A stretch of 64,000 nt of DNA from Marinilabilia salmonicolor JCM 21150 (GTDB lineage Bacteria > Bacteroidota > Bacteroidia > Bacteroidales > Marinilabiliaceae). Position 1 is the first letter of the stretch. Each line of letters begins with the position of its first letter. The notes beneath the pieces are model-generated. The model did no database searches, was not told the DNA's origin, and saw nothing but the letters and a program-made list of their open reading frames with translations. Both the position numbers and the translations under genes were made by a program. Of this stretch, positions 9,204-18,734 are shown one piece after another. Location of the stretch: positions 62,001-126,000 of the forward strand of contig NZ_AJKI01000001.1 of assembly GCF_000259075.1 (NCBI RefSeq). The letters are read 5' to 3'.

Positions 9204-10193
9204 TTAAATTTTTACCGAAACCTTTCGAACTTGCCGGTTATTCTTTGTTTCTGATTTTTCCGGAACACCGGTATTTCGTAATTTAATAAACCGGCTGAGC
9301 AGATCGAACCAAAAGGGAGCTCCCAGGGAAAGGGCGATGACTGTCAGTAAACAACCGAAGATATAGACAAACCAATCAGATGGTGTTTTTGGTTGAATAT
9401 CCATATTCAAAATTGACTCTGTTTTTCCGGCTTCGGCCAGCAGGATTTGCATTTGGTCATTCAGACTGTCGAGTTTTGCAAGATTGTCCTGGTTGGTTCT
9501 GTTTACAAGGCTGTAGGTTTGAATGTAGGTACCTGCAGCTTCTACCATTTCCATTCTGGCTACTTTATCAGAACTGAGTTTGCGACTTATTTCTATGGTG
9601 TTCAGGTTTAACGGGAAAACGATGATGGCTGCTGCAATAAGGGTAATCATCTGTGTCTTTCTTTTGTACCATCCGCTGGCTCTGTCCATGGTGTCACTGA
9701 ACCACTGGGCAGATAAATCTTTAAACTTTGCAATGTCGCCATTGGCTTCATCAAGCATATTGATGATGAGTTTGTGCGTGGGGTTGTCCGGAGTTAGTTT
9801 CTCCTTCAAGGTAGAGAGATCGGTATTTTCCGACCAGGGATAATCAATGGTGTTCAGCAGTGCTCTGGCAAATGTTGCCGGTTTTATGTAGGATGGACAA
9901 CGTTCTTTTCCGCTGCGGGAGATTCGGCCCAGAAAGCGGATCTCCGGCTGATTAAGAAATTTTTGACTAAGGTCATTATCCAGCTTTCCGTTTGCTGAGG
10001 TTTTCGGTTCTTTGGAGACCTGCTTCTTGTCTGAGCCGTTGTCCAGCATTCTTATTATTGTGGTTTTAAGATTTTTCCCCCGCAATTTTAGGAAGGTGGA
10101 AATAATTTCGGTGGCTACAGTGGCGATAAGGCTGTAAATACCATAAGTAAAAGCCAGGCCGATGGCGATATCAAGAGCCGGATTGTCAATCAT
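9204..10193 (-). CDS. Membrane protein of unknown function
   Basis: A 329-residue protein I do not recognise. An N-terminal helix (GLAFTYGIYSLIATVATEIISTF) is followed by a charged soluble region. A transmembrane segment lies near residues 182-200 (MITLIAAAIIVFPLNL) and a last one near 275-295 (WFVYIFGCLLTVIALSLGAPFWF), before a basic C-terminal tail. It starts 26 bases after the stop of the 756-residue gene, so the two are probably co-transcribed and may work together at the inner membrane. Confidence 0.75.
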   Translation of the reverse strand: MIDNPALDIAIGLAFTYGIYSLIATVATEIISTFLKLRGKNLKTTIIRMLDNGSDKKQVSKEPKTSANGKLDNDLSQKFLNQPEIRFLGRISRSGKERCPSYIKPATFARALLNTIDYPWSENTDLSTLKEKLTPDNPTHKLIINMLDEANGDIAKFKDLSAQWFSDTMDRASGWYKRKTQMITLIAAAIIVFPLNLNTIEISRKLSSDKVARMEMVEAAGTYIQTYSLVNRTNQDNLAKLDSLNDQMQILLAEAGKTESILNMDIQPKTPSDWFVYIFGCLLTVIALSLGAPFWFDLLSRFIKLRNTGVPEKSETKNNRQVRKVSVKI

Positions 10194-10219
10194 AATTTTT
10201 GTTTTTGAGTGGTTTGATT

Positions 10220-12490
10220 TTATTTTCCTCCAATCAGAATGGCTGTTTTTTTATTGTTCTGGTCGGGATATTGTATGGTTAATGTATTTACAACAGCAGT
10301 TGTGAATTCCGGATATTCTTTGGCAATACTTGTCAGCAGATAATATCCCATCCATCGCTGGGCGAAACCTGACGGGTCCTTCACAATTGCATGGAAAGCT
10401 TCAAAAAAGAACTTTAGCACCGACCCTTCAAGATTTGCTTCAACAACTTTATTGATTTGAATATGATGGTTTAGTAAATTAATTGCAGAAATCAATTTCT
10501 GAAAATGTTTGAATGTCCGGTTGTTGGAAATACCCATAAAGCTGTCGGTGCCAGAAAAATCCTGATTGTTGATCTGCGTTATTTCGTATTGTCTCCATTG
10601 CGGATATTTTCTGGTAAAGAGAGGCTGATTGAGACCGGCAAGAAGGTCTTTCCCCTCAAAAGAGTTTAAAATCAGTGGTGTGTAGAATTCTTTTCGCGCT
10701 GAAATGAGCAAGCTTCTTTGGTCTGACTTATTGGGCAGAATGGAGGCAGCTATTGCCTCACTGATGGCCTCAACCGAAGCATTTTTAGAAAGAGATTCAA
10801 TGGTTTGTCGGAAAATGTTGTGAGGAATGTGGAGCTTACATTCATATTCCACGTCTCTGTTTTTTAGAAGGTTTTCCCAGATGAATGTAAAAAAATCTTC
10901 TGATTCCTCTTCTTCAAAGATATTCCAGATAAGGGCTGTCTGCAGAAATCGCTGAAGATCTTTTTTGTCCCATGGCCGGATTCTACGGTCACTTTTTTCG
11001 GCAGTCAGGGTAAAGTTGCAATCAACTTCATTGTAAGTAAGGGAGGGTTTTGGAGTAGGTGTTTCGGTATCAAGAGATGCTCTTACAGTAGCTTCTTCTC
11101 CCCAAACAGTAACTTTTCTTTCATCCAGAAAAGCCATTTGAATATCTCGTTCATTTTCCAGTCCTGCAAGCTTTTCGTCGTAAACAAAAATTTTCTTCGA
11201 GGCAGATTTTAGCGCCATATTTCCCAGAGAGACCCCAAATGAGAAGTGCTCTTCAACGGTCAGATTTTTCTCCAGCAGATAGTTTTGTACCTCTATGCCC
11301 GGTGAATTTTTGCGGGCTTCAGAGATGAGTTGAGCGATGTTCAGTTTGAGGATGTTACCTGTTTGCTGAATCAGAAAATCTTTTGAAAGGGTTGCTTCAA
11401 GCAGGATGCTTTGATTTTTGGCTTTTCGGTACTTGTATTCTATTCCGGCTTGTAAGCTAGCAGTTATTGTTTCCTGTACCTTTTTTCTGGCTTCGTAAAT
11501 CTTATTTTTGTAAATATTGAATTGTTCTCTGAGTTGCTGCACTCCTGTGCCATTGAAAGCAATTTTATCAGCAAGACTCACTAAAAAGCTGTTTGCCCTG
11601 ATCTCTTCGGCCTGTTCCAGAATACTTTCTATTTCATTTAATGGTTTACCCAGATATTTTTCCAAATAATCATCTATGATTCGTGTTATGATTTCTGCAT
11701 CTTTTTCACGAATGCTGATGTTCAGTCCGGCCGAAATGCTAAATGTTTTGTCCTTTAGATTATCTTTTTGGAGCAAAAGTTTGAATTTGCCGTCTGTTTG
11801 TTTGCCAATTTGAACTCGAAAGGAGTCGTTTTTGACTGCGTCAAAACCTATTTGGATGGATGAGTCGATTGAAAGGGGGACTTTGGGGCCGGGTGTTAAT
11901 GAAAAGACAGGCGCAAAGGCTACCGATAGTATTTTTACCAGATTAACGGATATTTCAAAATCCAGATTGCCGGTAAAGGCGTAAGCCACTGTTGCATGTG
12001 GTTTGAGAGAATTCAGTAGTGAGGCTTGTTCCGAACCGGAAAAAAGAGCGGTGAAGTGGTGAAGATCTTTAATCAGTGCCTGGTTTATGGAAATATTGTT
12101 GGGGTGGGGGGTGATTTTGGATATTTCTGCTGTTTGACCGGCGGAAATGTTAAGTCCTCCTATATCCCCGCCCTGCAAGTTGCCTTCACTTTGAAGTTTC
12201 CCCCAAAGGTTGTAGGAGAGGAGGGAATGATTTGCAAAAAAAGCAGCAGCTTCATCCTCTTCAAAATAATCTGACATGGATGTTTCTTGCAGATCCTCTG
12301 GATGGTTTAATACCTTAAGAGAAAAACCTGCATCCTGGTCAAGTTGGAATATTATTTCACTTCCAAGGGCAGGCAGCTTCGCTGTTGAAGATTCACTCAA
12401 CTTCAATTGGTCATATACTGTCAGCGGAGCATCTTTGAGTGCAATATTCCGGAAAGGAAGGTTGTCGGGGAGTAATTGAAGCAGGTCCAT
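10220..12490 (-). CDS. Large protein of unknown function
   Basis: A 756-residue protein without a signal peptide or clear transmembrane segments. It starts MDLLQLLPDNLPFRNIALKD. The middle (about 270-440) is helical and possibly coiled coil, and the flanking parts alternate beta-rich segments containing F-SL-and VEYKYR-like strands. No domain was recognised. It is the first gene of a two-gene unit with the downstream membrane protein, which suggests a cytoplasmic partner of that protein. No function is proposed. Confidence 0.75.
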   Translation of the reverse strand: MDLLQLLPDNLPFRNIALKDAPLTVYDQLKLSESSTAKLPALGSEIIFQLDQDAGFSLKVLNHPEDLQETSMSDYFEEDEAAAFFANHSLLSYNLWGKLQSEGNLQGGDIGGLNISAGQTAEISKITPHPNNISINQALIKDLHHFTALFSGSEQASLLNSLKPHATVAYAFTGNLDFEISVNLVKILSVAFAPVFSLTPGPKVPLSIDSSIQIGFDAVKNDSFRVQIGKQTDGKFKLLLQKDNLKDKTFSISAGLNISIREKDAEIITRIIDDYLEKYLGKPLNEIESILEQAEEIRANSFLVSLADKIAFNGTGVQQLREQFNIYKNKIYEARKKVQETITASLQAGIEYKYRKAKNQSILLEATLSKDFLIQQTGNILKLNIAQLISEARKNSPGIEVQNYLLEKNLTVEEHFSFGVSLGNMALKSASKKIFVYDEKLAGLENERDIQMAFLDERKVTVWGEEATVRASLDTETPTPKPSLTYNEVDCNFTLTAEKSDRRIRPWDKKDLQRFLQTALIWNIFEEEESEDFFTFIWENLLKNRDVEYECKLHIPHNIFRQTIESLSKNASVEAISEAIAASILPNKSDQRSLLISARKEFYTPLILNSFEGKDLLAGLNQPLFTRKYPQWRQYEITQINNQDFSGTDSFMGISNNRTFKHFQKLISAINLLNHHIQINKVVEANLEGSVLKFFFEAFHAIVKDPSGFAQRWMGYYLLTSIAKEYPEFTTAVVNTLTIQYPDQNNKKTAILIGGK

Positions 12491-12547
12491 AAGTTTTGGG
12501 TTTTAAAGAGTCTAATTGGCTCTGGTCAAAAACGCTCCATTTCAATC

Positions 12548-12610
12548 TTCGAACCATCTGTAAAATACCACCGTCTTATTGACGGTCGATTGTATTTTTT
12601 GATGTTTGAA
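12548..12610. repeat. Palindromic intergenic repeat, family 1 copy 2
   Basis: Related to 6805-6886: same outer motifs (ATCTGTAAAATACCA and GTATTTTTTGAT-TTTGAA), but a different inner hairpin (ACCGTCTTATTGACGGT). The inner arms differ in sequence yet keep pairing, which suggests selection for structure. It lies about 58 bases upstream of the 756-residue gene. Confidence 0.6.
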
Positions 12611-12866
12611 TAGCTGATATTGATAATTCATAAGATGAAGTTAAGTGTCGGTAATAAAGCAATTTAAAGTTAACTAAGAATTTTGAATTGTGAAAGTATT
12701 TTTTGGGGATAAGATAAGTTTCTATTGTTTTTTATTCATTGGCTCTTTTACCAAAGTAACTTGTATGAAAAGTAAGGATAGACCATTGTTGTGGCGCGTG
12801 TTAACATTCAGGCCTCCAAAAAGCGAGGGTTTATCCGTTTAAAGGAATACATAATGATGTTGTGTT

Positions 12867-12948
12867 TTTAAAAGGCCGAAGGTCTTTAAGCAATAGCCTG
12901 GGGCGTTGCCCCAGGGAAATTTTATGTATAGGTTAGGTTAAAAACATT
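12867..12948. repeat. Intergenic hairpin repeat, family 2 copy 2
   Basis: A hairpin AAGGCCGAAGGTCTT, the linker AAGCAATAGCC and a strong hairpin CTGGGGCGTTGCCCCAG, then TATGTATAGGTTAGGTT. It is the same layout as 9012-9094. Together with the family 1 repeat it fills most of the 577-base gap before the RimK-like gene; no coding frame is seen there. Confidence 0.6.
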
Positions 12949-13067
12949 TTTTCAGAAAGTTTTGTTTGTTGAGGTGCGGATTCCAGTGTGAAAACAACTA
13001 ATTTTCGGTGGATTAATTCTAACAACGAAGTTTAGAGGTACAAAAACATATTTATGAATATAAACGA

Positions 13068-14441
13068 ATGAACCTGAATAAAATAATAGTTGGTAGTGAG
13101 GAGTGGTGCAATCTGCCTCAATTGAATATTCCAGCCATCAAGGCCCGAATTGACTCAGGAGCAAGAACGTCGGCTTTGCATGCCGTAAATATTACTCCAT
13201 TTACCAAAAACGGAGAATCCTGGATTAGCTTTGACGTACACCCGTTGCAGGATGACGGCCGGACGACCATAAATTGCGAAGCTCCGGTGTTGGGTAAAAG
13301 AAGGGTGAAAAGTTCCAGTGGTGTCAGTGAGACCCGGTTTGTGATAGAATCCGTTTTGGCTGTTGCTGATGAAGCGTGGACGATAGAAATTACGCTGACC
13401 AACCGGGATTCTATGGGGTACAGGATGCTTCTGGGAAGGCAGGCGATGGCTGGAAGGATTGTCGTTGACCCTGAAGCCTCTTTCCTGCTTGGGGAAATGA
13501 CTCCCCAAATGCTGGATGGTTTTTACAATTCACATGTTGCCCGTCCAACCGGCTTAAAAATAGGTCTTTTGGCCAGTGATCCTTCTCTTTACAGCAATAA
13601 ACGTATCATGGAGGCAGGACAGGAGCGGGGACATGAAATGGAGTTTTTGAATATTAAGGACTGTTACATTAAACTTGATGGACGTAATCCGGAAATGCAC
13701 TACCGTGGCGGACGTATCCTTAATGATTTTGATGCTATTATTCCCCGCATCAGGCCCAGTGCTACATTTTATGGTTGCGCCCTGACAAGGCATTTTGAGG
13801 CCATGGGCGTTTATACGCTAAACTCCGCAAGGGCAATTACACAGTCCAGAGATAAACTTTACTCTCTGCAGTTGCTGATCAACAATGGATTAACTATCCC
13901 CACCACGGGATTTGCCAATTCACCGCTTGATACCAATGAGCTGATCAGAATGGTGGGTGGTGCCCCGCTTATCGTTAAACTGTTGGAAGGAACACAGGGC
14001 AAAGGGGTGGTGCTGGCCGAAACCAAGAAGGCTGCCGAGAGTCTCATCAATGCCTTTAAAAGTTTACGGGCCAATATCCTGGTTCAGGAGTTTGTAAAAG
14101 AGGCCGGGGGGAAAGATATTCGTTGTTTTGTAGTGAATGGTAAAGTGGTGGCCAGCATTATGAGGACTGCCGCGCCTGGTGAATTCCGTGCCAACATTCA
14201 CATGGGTGGGGTGGCATCCCTCACTAAAATAACGCAAGAGGAGCGACGTATGGCACTTTTAGCTGCCAAAACCCTGCATCTGAAGGTGGCGGGAGTTGAT
14301 ATTATCCGAGGCAAAAATGGCCCCATGCTACTGGAAGTCAATTCTTCCCTAGGGTTACAGGGGATCGAAGGGGCTTCCAACAAAGACATCGCCGGTAGCA
14401 TGATTGAAGCAGTGGAGAGAGAGTTGAAATTTAAACGGTGA
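13068..14441 (+). CDS. rimK: RimK-type ATP-grasp ligase fused to N-terminal retropepsin-like domain
   Basis: A 457-residue fusion. Residues about 5-145 form a retropepsin-like domain of the RimK-associated 'ATP-dependent zinc protease' family, with the aspartyl-type motif IDSGARTSALHA and a later GRQAM segment. Residues about 158-457 are a RimK/LysX ATP-grasp ligase: LKIGLLASDPSLYSN start, EGTQGKGVVLAE phosphate loop, QEFVKEAGGKDIRCFVV and ending near LLEVNSSLGLQGIEGA. RimK adds glutamates to ribosomal protein S6 or makes poly-glutamate; the retropepsin-like part is thought to act on the same tail but is poorly studied. The gene abuts the convergent oxidoreductase gene with no spacing. Confidence 0.88.
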   Translation: MNLNKIIVGSEEWCNLPQLNIPAIKARIDSGARTSALHAVNITPFTKNGESWISFDVHPLQDDGRTTINCEAPVLGKRRVKSSSGVSETRFVIESVLAVADEAWTIEITLTNRDSMGYRMLLGRQAMAGRIVVDPEASFLLGEMTPQMLDGFYNSHVARPTGLKIGLLASDPSLYSNKRIMEAGQERGHEMEFLNIKDCYIKLDGRNPEMHYRGGRILNDFDAIIPRIRPSATFYGCALTRHFEAMGVYTLNSARAITQSRDKLYSLQLLINNGLTIPTTGFANSPLDTNELIRMVGGAPLIVKLLEGTQGKGVVLAETKKAAESLINAFKSLRANILVQEFVKEAGGKDIRCFVVNGKVVASIMRTAAPGEFRANIHMGGVASLTKITQEERRMALLAAKTLHLKVAGVDIIRGKNGPMLLEVNSSLGLQGIEGASNKDIAGSMIEAVERELKFKR

Positions 14442-15629
14442 TTAAATTAATGCATTCACCTCCTTATGGAGCCTGAATTGGGGTATGTCCAGTCCGTTCA
14501 GGTGAAGTGGCACCGGTTTTCCCGTATCAGCAGATTGATAAATGGCCTCCATTATCATCATATCTCTTAATCCCATATCACCCGTTGCAAGGATGGGGGT
14601 ATCCCTGATAATGCTGAGGGCAAAGGCATCCATCTGTCGCGCCTGCTGGTTAACATTGGGAAGGTCCATCTGTCCATTGCTGGTTTTTCCCCTGAGGTGA
14701 CCATAACTATATGCCGGGTTTAGCTCCCACCACCCGTTTTCGGCTGTTGTCTTCAGGTAATTTGCGTTGTCCGCATAACTCGTATTGTGTTTGGAAGTGG
14801 TGCCATCAGGAAACTTAAGTGTAAAAGAGATGGACTGCTCCACCGAATCGAAGAGTTCTGGTTTGGTTACCTCACCATACCGGGCTTCCACTTCCACCGG
14901 CCATTGCCCTTTGGTGTAACAGGCACCCTGAATGGTGTAAATGCCTATATCCATTAGTGGGCCGCCACCTGCCATTTCCTTGTCCAGCCTCCAGCTCTTA
15001 TTGTTGAGAACAAAGCTAAATGCGGCATCGGTGTTGAGCACTTTGCCCATTTCTTCTGTCTGCCCCAGTTCCATTGCCCGCAAATGATGAGGTTCGAAGT
15101 GAAGCCGGTAACCCACAGATAGTTTGACATTGTTTTCGTTACAGGCCCGGATGATGGCTTGGGCATCTTCTACGGTTGTGGTCATCGGCTTTTCGCAGAT
15201 CACATGTTTCCCGGCTTTGGCGGCACGGATAGAATATTCGGCATGCATGCTGTTGGGAAGCACAATATAGATGATGTCGATGTCCTTATTGTCGGCTATG
15301 CTGTCGAAATTGTCATAATTATACACATTCTCTCTGGGGATGTTGTATTTTTTCATCCATTCCTTCTCTTTTGCAGGAGTTACGGTAACAATTCCGGTAA
15401 GTTTGCAGTGTTTTGTTTCCTGAAGAGCAGGTGCCAGTTGCCCGGTGGCATATCCACCCAATCCAACCAGTGCAATGCCGGGGACTTTATTATTTGTGTT
15501 GCCGGATGTGTTGGTCCCACATGCAGTATTTAAAATTCCGGTACCTAAAAATCCTGCAGCACTTAGCATCCCAATATTTTTTAGGAATGTTCTGCGATCA
15601 GTGTCTTTGGATGGTTTTTTGTTTCGCAT
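14442..15629 (-). CDS. Gfo/Idh/MocA family oxidoreductase with twin-arginine signal
   Basis: A 395-residue NAD(P)-dependent oxidoreductase exported by the Tat route. The ATG at 15629 gives MRNKKPSKDTDRRTFLKNIG with the RR motif, then a hydrophobic stretch and an ILNTACG lipobox-like end. The Rossmann motif GIALVGLGGYATGQLAP follows, then the family's EKP catalytic motif in HVICEKPMTT and the GGGPLMDIGIYTIQ segment. Such exported members act on sugars or glycosides in the periplasm with tightly bound cofactor. It shares a stop junction with the RimK-like gene. Confidence 0.9.
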   Translation of the reverse strand: MRNKKPSKDTDRRTFLKNIGMLSAAGFLGTGILNTACGTNTSGNTNNKVPGIALVGLGGYATGQLAPALQETKHCKLTGIVTVTPAKEKEWMKKYNIPRENVYNYDNFDSIADNKDIDIIYIVLPNSMHAEYSIRAAKAGKHVICEKPMTTTVEDAQAIIRACNENNVKLSVGYRLHFEPHHLRAMELGQTEEMGKVLNTDAAFSFVLNNKSWRLDKEMAGGGPLMDIGIYTIQGACYTKGQWPVEVEARYGEVTKPELFDSVEQSISFTLKFPDGTTSKHNTSYADNANYLKTTAENGWWELNPAYSYGHLRGKTSNGQMDLPNVNQQARQMDAFALSIIRDTPILATGDMGLRDMMIMEAIYQSADTGKPVPLHLNGLDIPQFRLHKEVNALI

Positions 15630-15703
15630 GGTGTTGGATTTAATTTGAACGGTACTTAAATTGAAATACCTGAGGCTGTCCAAGAAGTGCAAAGCACTAA
15701 AAA

Positions 15704-15775
15704 AGTGTCATGTTGAGCTTAGTCTAAATATCTGTCTTTCGAACGAACAGATTCTTCGACAAGCTCAGAATGACA
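15704..15775. repeat. Imperfect palindrome (TGTCAT..AGCTT type)
   Basis: GTGTCATGTTGAGCTTAGTC and GACAAGCTCAGAATGACATC are the arms of a 72-bp imperfect palindrome with an inner ATCTGT/ACAGAT pair. This GTCAT-CTGAGCTTGTCGAAG motif recurs between genes in many Bacteroidota, from general knowledge. It lies in the 400-base gap between the oxidoreductase and GH3 genes, which holds nothing else but the GH3 terminator. Confidence 0.65.
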
Positions 15776-15975
15776 TCAAAATTGTGCTTTTTTGACAACC
15801 CCGCGGGTTAACTAAACCCTAGGGCAACCTCCAAGGGCTCTTGCTTCCAGGTTTTCATCCTGTTTGTTTTAAGGAAAAGGAAGGGTGAAGAATCTCCATT
15901 TTTTATATGCCTTATGTGGTTGATTGACTTAAAACTAACAATTATTTTATAGAAATGGTTTTAGAATTTAGAGAA

Positions 15976-16009
15976 TAAAAAAAAGCCACCTGCACGGAAT
16001 GCAGATGGC
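15976..16009 (-). terminator. Terminator of the GH3 gene
   Basis: Stem AGCCACCTGCA / TGCAGATGGCT is followed, on the minus strand, by a run of eight T residues, about 25 bases after the GH3 stop codon. Confidence 0.85.
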
Positions 16010-16033
16010 TGAATATTTAAGAAAGTCAGTGAT

Positions 16034-18637
16034 TTACTGAACTACCGTGAGTGCAACTTCTTGTAAATCCTGCATACGCGAAGAGCCGCCAACCAACAGA
16101 CGATAATCGCCGGCCAGGGGAGTCATGCGCTGAGCATCGGCATTCCACCATTCCAGAACTTCTTCAGTAAGTTGAAATTCCACCTCCACAGTTTCTCCTT
16201 TAGGAATAAATACCCGCTGAAAGCCGCGCAAGGTTAATGATGGTCCTTCAGTGTCATCGGGTTTCTGAAGGTAAAGCTGAACCACTTCTTCTCCATCATA
16301 ATCACCGGTATTGGCAACGGAAACCTTTAAAGAGGCTTCTTCCTCTGTTGAGATAGATGTTTGGCTTAATTCAGGTTGATCATAGCTGAAGGTTGTATAG
16401 CTCAAGCCATAACCAAACGGATACAAGGGCTCTCCCTCGAAATAGCGGTAAGTACGGTTGGTCATGTTGTAATCCTGGAAATCGGGGAGCTGATCTACGC
16501 TTTTGTAAAAAGTTACCGGTAATCGACCAGCAGGATTGTAGTCACCAAACAAAACCTCGGCAACGGCTTGTCCGCCGGCCTGACCAGGATACCATGCCTG
16601 CAAAATGGCTGAGGAGTAATCTGTAGCCTCCTCAAATCCAATGGCAGAGCCGGAACAGTTGACCAGGATTATTTCTTTTCCGGCTTTGTGTAATGCTTTG
16701 AGCATCTCTTTCTGAATCGCAGGCAGGGCGATATCTGTGCGATCACCTCCCTTGAAGCCCGGAAGATCTACGCCCATCTCTTCTCCTTCGAGAAAAGGCG
16801 AGATACCACTGGCAAAAACAACCACATCCGCATCAGCCACTTTGGCCACGGAAGACGGAATGTCTACTTTAGCCATGTAGCCCATATTAAAGACCAGTTC
16901 AGCTTCGGACATAAAGTGGGCATATTCCAGCTCAATTTCGTAGGATTTGCCTGCCTCGGCCTCCATTTTGTATTCCTGTTTGCGTCCGCCATGCTCTGCC
17001 CTGTGTTCGAATACAGGTTCTCCGTCTATCAGTAAACGGATAATGCCATTGACGTAAAAATTGAAGAACACCTCGCCCGATTGTTCCGGCGTGAACACAC
17101 TTTTGTAGCGGGCTGAGAAATCGGTCAGGTTAACTCCGGGTGCAAAAACGGTAGCTCCACCGGTATGGAAATTGAATGGAGTATTTACGATTGTTTCTAC
17201 ATCCGGCTCTCCTTCTCGATCAGGATTGTTCCAATATTGTGCCGTAAAACCCTGGCCATTTTCGCTGATGCACTGGTCGAATACACTTTTGAAAATGCGA
17301 TCGTCCACCCATTGGGTTCCCTGCTCATAGATTACCTGGTCATCATTTCCCAGGGCATTGCGGATTCCCTGTAAAATGGTAGTTGTTGTGGCCGGGGTTC
17401 CATTGTAGTTGCCCCACTGCATGAGTGAATCATTGGCGTTGGGGCCCATTACTGCAACTGTGAGTCCTTCTTTTTTCAGTGGAAGGGCTCCGTTTTTGTT
17501 CATCAGCAGTGTCATGGATTTTCGGGCGGCTTCAAGTGCCATCTCGGAATGTGTCGGGGATGATACTACGGAATGAGGAATTTTTGACCATTCCACCTCT
17601 TCGTCCGGATCCATCTCGCCCAGCTCAAAACGGGCAATCAGCAACCGTCGCAGGGAAATATCCAGTTGTTCTTCTGTAATCAATCCTTGTTCAACTGCTT
17701 CTACCAGAGATGGGTAGCTGTCTCCGCAATTCAGATCGGTACCTGCCAGCACAGCATCCGTAGAAGCAGTTTTTGCATCAGGATACATGGCATGCGCATC
17801 CTTATTGAAAAAATCATTGATTGCCCAGCAATCAGAAACCACTACTCCGTCGAATCCCCACTCATTGCGCAGAATATCTCTTAATAATTGATTGTTGCCG
17901 CAGCAGGGTTCGCCTTCAAAACGATTGTAGGCACACATCACCATACGTACATCACCATCTATCACCAGTTTTTTAAATGCCGGTAAATAGGTTTCATGTA
18001 AATCTCTTGGCCTGATGTTTTCGGCATTAAAGGAGTGACGGTTCCACTCTGGGCCAGAGTGGACTGCATAATGCTTGGCGCAGGCATGCAGTTTGTCATA
18101 TTTGCCGGAGCGATCGCCCTGCAAACCCTTTACCACTGCCGTTCCCAGGACGCCGTTCATAAAAGGATCTTCACCGTAGGCTTCCATGCCACGGCCCCAT
18201 CGCGGATCACGAAAAACATTGATGTTGGGTGTCCACATGGTCAGCCCCTGATAGCGACCTCGTTCTCCGCGTTCCTTGAAAAAGTGGTGTTTGGCACGCG
18301 CTTCATCCGATGCGGCGGAAAAAACATCCAACACCATATCGCGGTCAAATGCTGCTGCCATTCCCACCGGTTGTGGGAATACGGTTGCCTGCCCGGCGCG
18401 GGCTACTCCATGTAAGGCTTCATTCCACCAGTTGTATTCTTCAATTCCCAGTCGTTCAATAGCGGTATTGCGATCTACCATGAGTGACACTTTTTCTTCC
18501 AGTGTCAGTTCCTTCAGCAAATCATCTGCCCGTTCTTCGGGTGAATAGCTGTTGTCCTTCCATATTTCTGTGTTGCATCCAACTCCTGCAAGGGTGAATA
18601 TCCCTAATAAAAAGATTCCAAGTAGTTTTTGTTTCAT
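16034..18637 (-). CDS. Glycoside hydrolase family 3 beta-glycosidase with PA14 domain (lipoprotein)
   Basis: An 867-residue enzyme with a lipoprotein signal (GIFTLAGVGC). The GH3 N-terminal barrel includes WNEALHGVARAG, the KHYAVHSGPEWNRH segment and the nucleophile Asp269 in GVVVSDCWA. The GH3 C-terminal domain is interrupted by a PA14 sugar-binding insert (about 460-600), and a fibronectin III-like domain closes the protein (about 780-860). Retaining beta-glucosidases and beta-xylosidases of this layout trim oligosaccharides in the periplasm; the WNEALHG motif leans to xylosidase or glucosidase but does not decide. It may be co-transcribed with the two genes upstream. Confidence 0.93.
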   Translation of the reverse strand: MKQKLLGIFLLGIFTLAGVGCNTEIWKDNSYSPEERADDLLKELTLEEKVSLMVDRNTAIERLGIEEYNWWNEALHGVARAGQATVFPQPVGMAAAFDRDMVLDVFSAASDEARAKHHFFKERGERGRYQGLTMWTPNINVFRDPRWGRGMEAYGEDPFMNGVLGTAVVKGLQGDRSGKYDKLHACAKHYAVHSGPEWNRHSFNAENIRPRDLHETYLPAFKKLVIDGDVRMVMCAYNRFEGEPCCGNNQLLRDILRNEWGFDGVVVSDCWAINDFFNKDAHAMYPDAKTASTDAVLAGTDLNCGDSYPSLVEAVEQGLITEEQLDISLRRLLIARFELGEMDPDEEVEWSKIPHSVVSSPTHSEMALEAARKSMTLLMNKNGALPLKKEGLTVAVMGPNANDSLMQWGNYNGTPATTTTILQGIRNALGNDDQVIYEQGTQWVDDRIFKSVFDQCISENGQGFTAQYWNNPDREGEPDVETIVNTPFNFHTGGATVFAPGVNLTDFSARYKSVFTPEQSGEVFFNFYVNGIIRLLIDGEPVFEHRAEHGGRKQEYKMEAEAGKSYEIELEYAHFMSEAELVFNMGYMAKVDIPSSVAKVADADVVVFASGISPFLEGEEMGVDLPGFKGGDRTDIALPAIQKEMLKALHKAGKEIILVNCSGSAIGFEEATDYSSAILQAWYPGQAGGQAVAEVLFGDYNPAGRLPVTFYKSVDQLPDFQDYNMTNRTYRYFEGEPLYPFGYGLSYTTFSYDQPELSQTSISTEEEASLKVSVANTGDYDGEEVVQLYLQKPDDTEGPSLTLRGFQRVFIPKGETVEVEFQLTEEVLEWWNADAQRMTPLAGDYRLLVGGSSRMQDLQEVALTVVQ

Positions 18638-18734
18638 GTTTTTGTTTTGTTAGCAATGTTTGATTTTTAAATATAGGGAAATTTGGAATTTCATGAACAG
18701 AAAAGGGTAAATCCGGCTTTTGGATTCGAGAAGA

